Assembly (NCBI GenBank): GCA_040905145.1
Contig: JBBDSC010000226.1
Span: forward strand, 1 to 64,000
DNA length: 64,000 nt
Direction: 5' to 3'
Origin: DATGMS01 sp040905145
Lineage (GTDB): Bacteria; Bacteroidota; Bacteroidia; Cytophagales; Cyclobacteriaceae
Positions within the stretch are counted from its first letter, which is position 1, and each line of letters starts with the position of its first letter. This document shows positions 59,173 to 64,000 of the stretch, one piece after another. The notes below the pieces were generated by a model that had not been told where the DNA came from, ran no database searches, and was given only the letters and a program-made list of their open reading frames with translations. A program made the translations under genes and the position numbers.

Positions 59173-61983
59173 CTATCTATTCAAATCCTTTACACGGATA
59201 TTTCTAAACCATACTTCAGAACCATGTCCCAGGAAACCAATATGACCTTTTTCACGATATATCCCCGGATGTTCCAGACCGTCCATTGTGCCATTTTCCC
59301 GGGCATCAGTAAGATCCCCGTCCAGAATAACCTTTCCATTTAATACCACTTTAATCTTCGGCCCCTTTACTATCACTTCTTGGTAATTCCATTCGCCTAC
59401 TGGTTTCAGGTGACCTCGTTCGGCGGGCAAGATACCGTAGGCAGATCCGTGATACTGGTAAGGCTCAAGATCTTTATAGATAGAAGCTGTATTGTCCAGA
59501 ATCTGCACTTCCATTCCTTCATAAGAAGCTCCTCCTTCCAATGGGGCCCGAATACCCAATCCATTGTTGGCCCCTGGTGTAAGCCGGAATTCAAACCGGA
59601 AATCAAAATCACCAAACTCTTCTTTAGTAAATAAATTCCCTCCAGAACCTTCCTCAGGGCGCACCACCAAGTTCCCGTTTTCAATGATATAACCTTTGGT
59701 ATTCCCTGTCCAGTGGTCCATTTGGCTTCCATTAAAAAGAACCTTAAAACCCTCTTCTTTTTCTTCAGCGCTTAATTCAAAGGGTTCAAAAGACACAAAG
59801 CCTTCGCCCGAAGGCATTTCATCCAAATGTTGCCGCATAAATTCTTTCTGATACCCTGCTGAAGCCCCTTGGATCGCCTGTACTTGTTCTAATAGTTCCC
59901 GGACAATAGCACCATGGAATTCTTTGTTGGATAAGGCAATATTACTGACGGAATTGGCAGCCTCCTTTTGTAACTGGGAATCTCCCAAGAACTTACCGGC
60001 AAATACCAAAGCCGGGTAAGTGTTGATTTTTCCGATCTCCCCAAGAACCTGCCCTTTCTGTGAAGTTGTTTTTGCCGATTTCATGGACTTGCGCAACAAT
60101 AATAGCTTTTGGGCTTCTGGATAGGTGGACTGGCTAATAACACGGATATAACTGTTAAACGCCTGGTCAAAATGTCCTTCATTGTCCTTTTCCTGGAAAA
60201 TCCTGTACAATTCATCGGCTACACCATGCTCAGACAAAGAGGATAGAGCATCCAGAGCTACTTTCTGTGTCTGTCCCTCCCCGTTCCAGAAAGCAGTGGA
60301 TAGGCTTTCCAAGGATTTTCTCCCACCTACACTTGCCAATATTTTATAGAAGTGAACTTTTTTATTGGATGGGACACTTTCCATTTGATTTAGCACCAAA
60401 TCTACCGCTTCAGATTGTCCTTCAATCCCCGGCAAGACCGCAATAATTGCTTCTTGAATATTTATGGTTTCCTCATTTTTGGTGGAGTTTTTTAAAAGTG
60501 TAAATAATTCTGGAAGATTTTCATGGGATGTGACATTCTTTAGGGCCTCAAAAGCAGCCATTCGGACGATGGGATCGGAGCTTTCCAAATAAGGAGAAAC
60601 CGTTTTCCAATGATGATGGGCACCCCGATGTGCCAACACGGCTATTAAAGCTGCTTGGGCATCAGCTGGCATGGATGGAACAGCCTCTGCTACTTTGTCG
60701 ACTAGGCTATTCCCTGGAAGGATAAACAGGGCATGTTTAACAGCTTCCACTTCATCCTTACCCCCTTTTTCCATCTCAAACAGCAGATTGTCAAAAATCT
60801 GTTCGTCCCCCAGGTCTGCGGCAGCCGAAATAGCAGCAAGTCTGACCCTTCGATCATGGCTTTCTATTGCTTTTAAAATATGGGGTAAGGCTTCTTTGGC
60901 CCTGCTGTTGGCCAACATGTGAATGATTTCTACCTGTACTTCAGCATTGGAGCTTTTTAATTTTTTCAGCCATTTTGGTAGCATGGAATCAACATAACCG
61001 GAAGCTAAATTTAAAGCCATTACCCGGTATTCCTTATTGTCACTTTTTAAGGCGGCCATCAGGTCCCGGACACTTGCTTCCCCCTGAATGGTTACCCATA
61101 AATTCAATGCTGCCGAGCGGTATTGGATCTGATCATCCTGATCGGCATTTTTTATCAGGTATTTTGTTATCCTGGCTGCTTGCTTTTGGTTTCCATCCTT
61201 TATAAGGTTTCCTGCGTAAGTCAAATAGGCAGCAGTGGCTTCCGTCCCTTCGTAGGTAAACCCGGTTTTTTCTGCAGCTTTTTTCAAAACGGCCCCTGAA
61301 GCAGGATCTGCTATTTGGGCCAGGGCAAAAAGTGCTGCCTTTTGCAACATCCTGTCTTGGTCCTCCACCAAGGGAGTTATGGCCGCTATTGCCCCTTGAT
61401 ACTGACTTTTGCCCAATGCTTTTACCAATGGTATTCTACAATTTCCCTGCACCTCATTTAAAGCCTCCAATAGAGCCTCATTGGCCTGGGGCGATTGAAT
61501 ATTGGACAAGGCACGCACAGCAGGGTCACAAAGTGCTTCATCATTCAAAAAGTCCTGCAGACAAAGGACAGCATCCTCCTTGCCTACCTTCTCCAGCTGG
61601 GCCATGATAAAGGCTTGGTTATTTCTATCATTTAAATTGACAAGCCCCTGACAATAAGCCTTAACCCCTATTTCTCTCCAATCTTCCCTCCCATTTTGTG
61701 TGGCATAAAAAGAAAATCCGCCAATAGCGTATTCCAAACTTGAATTATCCCCCTCTCCAATAGGGGAAAGCATGCTGATCATGGCCACCAGTCCATTTTC
61801 GCCCATACTCCTGATTTCCTCCATGTAGGTCTTGAGTTGAAGGGAATCCTTAGCCGGAAGTTTTAACAATAGATCTGCTACCCGTGTATTCAAGGTTCGC
61901 GGATCATTCTGTTGTTGGGCCTTTGTCATGGTTCCCCAAGTAAAAAGGGAAAGGAGCGTAAGAAAAATTATTTTTTTCATCAT
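59173..61983 (-). CDS. Secreted HEAT-repeat protein with C-terminal DUF1080 (3-keto-disaccharide hydrolase-type) domain
   Basis: About 936 residues. I prefer ATG 61983 (M-M-K-K-I-I-F-L-T-L-L-S-L-F, signal peptide) over ATG 62007, which overlaps the preceding gene by 13 bp. Residues of about 25-720 are helical HEAT-like repeats (A-L-D-A-L-S-S-L, V-R-L-A-A-I-S-A-A-A-D-L-G-D). Residues of about 745-936 form a DUF1080 concanavalin-like domain: F-K-V-L-F-N-G-S, D-F-R-F-E-F-R-L, N-G-L-G-I-R-A-P, M-E-V-Q-I-L-D and the ending F-R-N-I-R-V-K-D-L. DUF1080 domains bind or hydrolyse 3-keto-sugars made by Gfo/Idh/MocA oxidoreductases, and such an oxidoreductase is encoded directly upstream. Confidence 0.88.
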   Translation of the reverse strand: MMKKIIFLTLLSLFTWGTMTKAQQQNDPRTLNTRVADLLLKLPAKDSLQLKTYMEEIRSMGENGLVAMISMLSPIGEGDNSSLEYAIGGFSFYATQNGREDWREIGVKAYCQGLVNLNDRNNQAFIMAQLEKVGKEDAVLCLQDFLNDEALCDPAVRALSNIQSPQANEALLEALNEVQGNCRIPLVKALGKSQYQGAIAAITPLVEDQDRMLQKAALFALAQIADPASGAVLKKAAEKTGFTYEGTEATAAYLTYAGNLIKDGNQKQAARITKYLIKNADQDDQIQYRSAALNLWVTIQGEASVRDLMAALKSDNKEYRVMALNLASGYVDSMLPKWLKKLKSSNAEVQVEIIHMLANSRAKEALPHILKAIESHDRRVRLAAISAAADLGDEQIFDNLLFEMEKGGKDEVEAVKHALFILPGNSLVDKVAEAVPSMPADAQAALIAVLAHRGAHHHWKTVSPYLESSDPIVRMAAFEALKNVTSHENLPELFTLLKNSTKNEETINIQEAIIAVLPGIEGQSEAVDLVLNQMESVPSNKKVHFYKILASVGGRKSLESLSTAFWNGEGQTQKVALDALSSLSEHGVADELYRIFQEKDNEGHFDQAFNSYIRVISQSTYPEAQKLLLLRKSMKSAKTTSQKGQVLGEIGKINTYPALVFAGKFLGDSQLQKEAANSVSNIALSNKEFHGAIVRELLEQVQAIQGASAGYQKEFMRQHLDEMPSGEGFVSFEPFELSAEEKEEGFKVLFNGSQMDHWTGNTKGYIIENGNLVVRPEEGSGGNLFTKEEFGDFDFRFEFRLTPGANNGLGIRAPLEGGASYEGMEVQILDNTASIYKDLEPYQYHGSAYGILPAERGHLKPVGEWNYQEVIVKGPKIKVVLNGKVILDGDLTDARENGTMDGLEHPGIYREKGHIGFLGHGSEVWFRNIRVKDLNR

Positions 61984-61994
61984 ATCATCAAAAG

Positions 61995-63266
61995 TTAAAT
62001 TATCCATGGTGAACGCATCGGAGGGTTCAATAATCGGTTAGCCCCCTCATCGTCAATAAATTCCTGATTGATTGGATCAAAATTCAGAGATCTGCCCAGA
62101 CGTAAAGCAATTACGCCCATATTAACCAAGGTGCATGAGCGGTAACCATTTTCCTCATTCAATGCAAATTTCTTTCTTTCCTTAACCGCTTCGGAAAAAT
62201 TGGTTACCTGGGGTGATGGGTCAGGGAAGGCAGCCAGCTTTCTTTCCAGATCTGGAATATCGGATTTGAAGCCTTTATACAATTTCCCTTTCGGCCCTTC
62301 AATATAAGGGGCATCAACCTCTTTGCTTTCCCCATCCAAAACAATTTTGCAGCCATCTGCATAGGTATATTCTATTCTCCGCCAAGGGCCGACGGCATCG
62401 GTGTGCTGAAGTGGGGTATCCACTTCAACAGATAGGGGGCTGGTATCATCTTTACCCAAAAAATACTGTACAGGGTCCAGCCAATGCTGGCCCATATCGC
62501 CCAATTTTCCTCCATCATAATCCCAGTAACCGCGAAAAGTAATGTGAACCCGGTGAGGATGGTAAGGTTTATAAGGTGCAGGCCCTAACCAGCTGTCGTA
62601 ATCCAGCTCTGAAGGAACGGGAACGGGATCCAAATGATCTTTCCCCACCCAATTATGTGCCCAATCAAACCCGGTATGTTTTCCAATGGTGATTTTTAAC
62701 GGCCAGCCCAATAAACCACTGTCCACCAGTTTTTTGATAGGCTTAACAGTAGATCCAAAGCCATAAAAATTATCCTTAAAGCGAAACCAGGTATTCAAAC
62801 GGAAGATCCGGCCGTGTTGCTTTACCGCTTCCACCACCCGCTTCCCCTCTCCTATGGTACGTGTCATGGGTTTTTCGCACCAAATGTCTTTTCCTGCCTT
62901 AGCAGCTTCTGCGGCCATAATGCCATGCCAATGGGGTGGTGTGGCAATATGGACTATATCCACTTCCGGAAGGGTGATCAACTCCCTGTAATCTTCCAAG
63001 GTCTTTACCCCTTTTTCAAGCATCCCCGCTGCCAACTGCAGATGGTTGCGGTCCACATCGCAGATGGCCACGACTTTGGTGCCTTCATAACCAAAATGCC
63101 CCCGTCCCATGGGCCCAACACCTATGACAGCTTTGGTCAAGTGATCACTTGGGGCCAAGAATCCTTTCCCCCCCAGCACAAACCGCGGTACAATAGAAAA
63201 AGCTGCTGCTGAAAGGGCTGATTTTTTTATAAATTCCCGCCTGGAGTCATTGATTTTGAATTTCAT
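61995..63266 (-). CDS. Gfo/Idh/MocA-family oxidoreductase, Tat-exported
   Basis: The 423-residue protein starts at ATG 63266; the frame continues 7 codons upstream but the signal fits this start. The twin-arginine signal S-R-R-E-F-I-K-K-S-A is followed by a Rossmann fold with G-V-G-P-M-G-R-G-H near residue 50, then V-A-I-C-D-V-D, I-A-T-P-P-H-W-H near 108, and the catalytic-region motif C-E-K-P-M-T near 130. The C-terminal alpha/beta domain carries D-M-G-Q-H-W-L-D-P-V. Periplasmic members with tightly bound cofactor oxidise sugars to 3-keto-sugars. It is followed at once by the HEAT+DUF1080 gene and preceded by another DUF1080 gene, a typical keto-sugar degradation set. Confidence 0.92.
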   Translation of the reverse strand: MKFKINDSRREFIKKSALSAAAFSIVPRFVLGGKGFLAPSDHLTKAVIGVGPMGRGHFGYEGTKVVAICDVDRNHLQLAAGMLEKGVKTLEDYRELITLPEVDIVHIATPPHWHGIMAAEAAKAGKDIWCEKPMTRTIGEGKRVVEAVKQHGRIFRLNTWFRFKDNFYGFGSTVKPIKKLVDSGLLGWPLKITIGKHTGFDWAHNWVGKDHLDPVPVPSELDYDSWLGPAPYKPYHPHRVHITFRGYWDYDGGKLGDMGQHWLDPVQYFLGKDDTSPLSVEVDTPLQHTDAVGPWRRIEYTYADGCKIVLDGESKEVDAPYIEGPKGKLYKGFKSDIPDLERKLAAFPDPSPQVTNFSEAVKERKKFALNEENGYRSCTLVNMGVIALRLGRSLNFDPINQEFIDDEGANRLLNPPMRSPWII

Positions 63267-63297
63267 ATGCGTTATTTTTTGCCTCAAAAGGTATTTC

Positions 63298-63453
63298 GCC
63301 CTTTCAGGGCTGTAATTGTTTCGCTTATTAGCCTTTCAGGGCTTTTGCTATTGTAACGAGGATAATTTTAGCCCTGCAGGGGCGGACCTCTCTTAACACA
63401 GGGTACAGCCCTGTGTTAAATCAATTGATAAAATTTCTAAGCCCTGAAAGGGC
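63298..63453. repeat. Cluster of GCCCTGAAAGGGC-type palindromes (REP-like)
   Basis: Five palindromes occur in 156 bp: GCCCTTTCAGGGC (63298-63310), GCCTTTCAGGGC (63331-63342), GCCCTGCAGGGGC (63371-63383), TTAACACAGGG/CCCTGTGTTAA (63393-63403/63409-63419, loop TACAG) and GCCCTGAAAGGGC (63441-63453). This core is a known kind of dispersed palindromic repeat in Bacteroidota. The 27-bp hairpin at 63393 may also act as a terminator for the DUF1080 gene. Confidence 0.75.
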
Positions 63454-63486
63454 GCAAGCTTTCTTGCCAGATTAATGCCATCTTAT

Positions 63487-64000
63487 CTAAGGAAGTAAAG
63501 GCGCGGTTTGCTCCGCTGAAGTCACCCCAGAAGGAAGTTCCATCACCCTGAGGTTCCGAAAATGGATTTCTGCCCCTTCTGATTCCAGGCAGATATACCC
63601 CTTTTTTTGAGTGGATTTACTGATCCCGTTAACAAATTTCCCGTTGACGGAAAGTTTGATCACCCCATCCACACAGACTACATCATAAGTGTTCCATTCC
63701 CCTTTTCCTTTTACCAAATTCTCTATTGACTTGCTCCTGGTGCCCCTGGGATTATCCGGCACGGTCTCCACCCCTCCTACTCCAAACAATTCACCATGAA
63801 CATAAGCAATGGGGGGTTTCACACCGTCCCTTTTATTAAGGTCCACCCATTCCAGATCCAGCATCTGAACCTCCACCCCATCGGGAAGACGATTGTCACC
63901 AGGGTTGGCACCACTCCATACAAAGGTGCCAGAATTTCCACCTGCCTCCATATGTCTCCATTCTACATGCATGATGAAATTCTCATATTGCTTTTCCGAT
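63487..64000 (-). CDS. DUF1080 (3-keto-disaccharide hydrolase-type) protein, 5' part outside window
   Basis: The frame is open to the right edge (S-E-K-Q-Y-E-N-F-I-M-H-V-E-W-R), so the start is outside. The 170 visible residues carry the second half of a DUF1080 domain: V-E-W-R near the edge, G-G-N-S-G, G-V-E-V-Q-M-L-D, G-E-W-N-T-Y-D-V-V, L-S-V-N-G-K-F-V-N and I-H-F-R-N-L-R-V. It lacks the HEAT region of the other DUF1080 protein at this end. Position upstream of the Gfo/Idh/MocA gene suggests joint action on oxidised sugars. Confidence 0.88.
   Translation of the reverse strand, partial: SEKQYENFIMHVEWRHMEAGGNSGTFVWSGANPGDNRLPDGVEVQMLDLEWVDLNKRDGVKPPIAYVHGELFGVGGVETVPDNPRGTRSKSIENLVKGKGEWNTYDVVCVDGVIKLSVNGKFVNGISKSTQKKGYICLESEGAEIHFRNLRVMELPSGVTSAEQTAPLLP

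Noticed and set aside
1..64000. CRISPR arrays, tRNA or rRNA genes, prophage or intact insertion sequences
   Set aside because: I looked for regularly spaced repeats, tRNA-like cloverleaf ends and transposase motifs and saw none; this was by eye, so a short tRNA could still be missed.

Overview
The window looks like chromosomal DNA of a Bacteroidota bacterium, probably of the family Cyclobacteriaceae or a close relative. The signs are a SusC/RagA-type outer-membrane receptor, many sulfatase, DUF1080 and HEAT-repeat catabolic proteins, YwqK-like and DUF6600 surface proteins, lipoproteins with S/A-C lipoboxes, sparse Shine-Dalgarno sequences and moderate GC. The family-level placement is inference. 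I see no rRNA, tRNA, CRISPR array or intact insertion sequence.

Layout. (1) 1-31 kb is mostly housekeeping and cell-envelope genes: a cut Dabb protein, hslV, the pyruvate dehydrogenase E2 subunit, YheT/SRAP/metallo-hydrolase genes, a sugar-phosphate transferase, a FabH-like synthase, a YwqK-repeat protein, a DUF6600 protein, creatininase-like, desaturase, SDR and YtxH genes, a BamA-like barrel, two near-identical Na+/Ca2+ antiporters flanking a pore-less voltage-sensor-like protein, an alkaline phosphatase fused to a PI-PLC-like domain, a DEAD-box helicase, a DUF4142 lipoprotein and an EEP-family lipoprotein. (2) 27.7-33.5 kb holds a truncated susC, a sulfatase and a ceramidase-like gene. (3) 33.7-41.2 kb is a complete clade II nitrous-oxide reductase cluster, read leftward: haem-copper-oxidase-like membrane protein, cytochrome c, nosZ, a NosB-like/NosL fusion, nosD, nosF, nosY. 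(4) 41.2-52.9 kb is an anaerobic or energy-stress neighbourhood: YceI proteins, a porin, a Usp-like protein, a Crp/Fnr regulator, a P-type Ca2+-type ATPase, and several decayed genes. (5) 53-64 kb is a catabolic island: a dimethylformamidase-like protein, a frameshifted PVC-type dehydrogenase/cytochrome, broken GH106 and PL11 (rhamnogalacturonan) genes, a HEAT+DUF1080 protein, a Gfo/Idh/MocA oxidoreductase and a second DUF1080 protein.

Two themes stand out beyond ordinary annotation. First, gene decay. Reading the 'empty' stretches in all frames recovers remnants of ric/scdA (NO-damage repair), an acetyl-CoA hydrolase, mgtE, a 5'-truncated and frameshifted glgP, half of a susC, and halves of GH106 and PL11 genes. 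Several break points coincide with short or dispersed repeats. Second, shared control elements. Near-identical direct-repeat elements (about 40-46 bp) lie upstream of susC, the ceramidase-like gene and the PVC-type dehydrogenase, 28 kb apart. TGAC-N4-(G/A)TCA Crp/Fnr-type boxes precede the cytochrome c/nosZ genes, a YceI gene and the Usp-like gene, close to the fnr-like gene.

The intact nos cluster would reduce N2O to N2 in the periplasm. NosD/F/Y and NosL supply the copper site, and the c-type cytochrome and membrane proteins supply electrons. The remnant of the NO-damage repair gene next to it suggests that this strain has lost part of a larger denitrification or NO-response locus.
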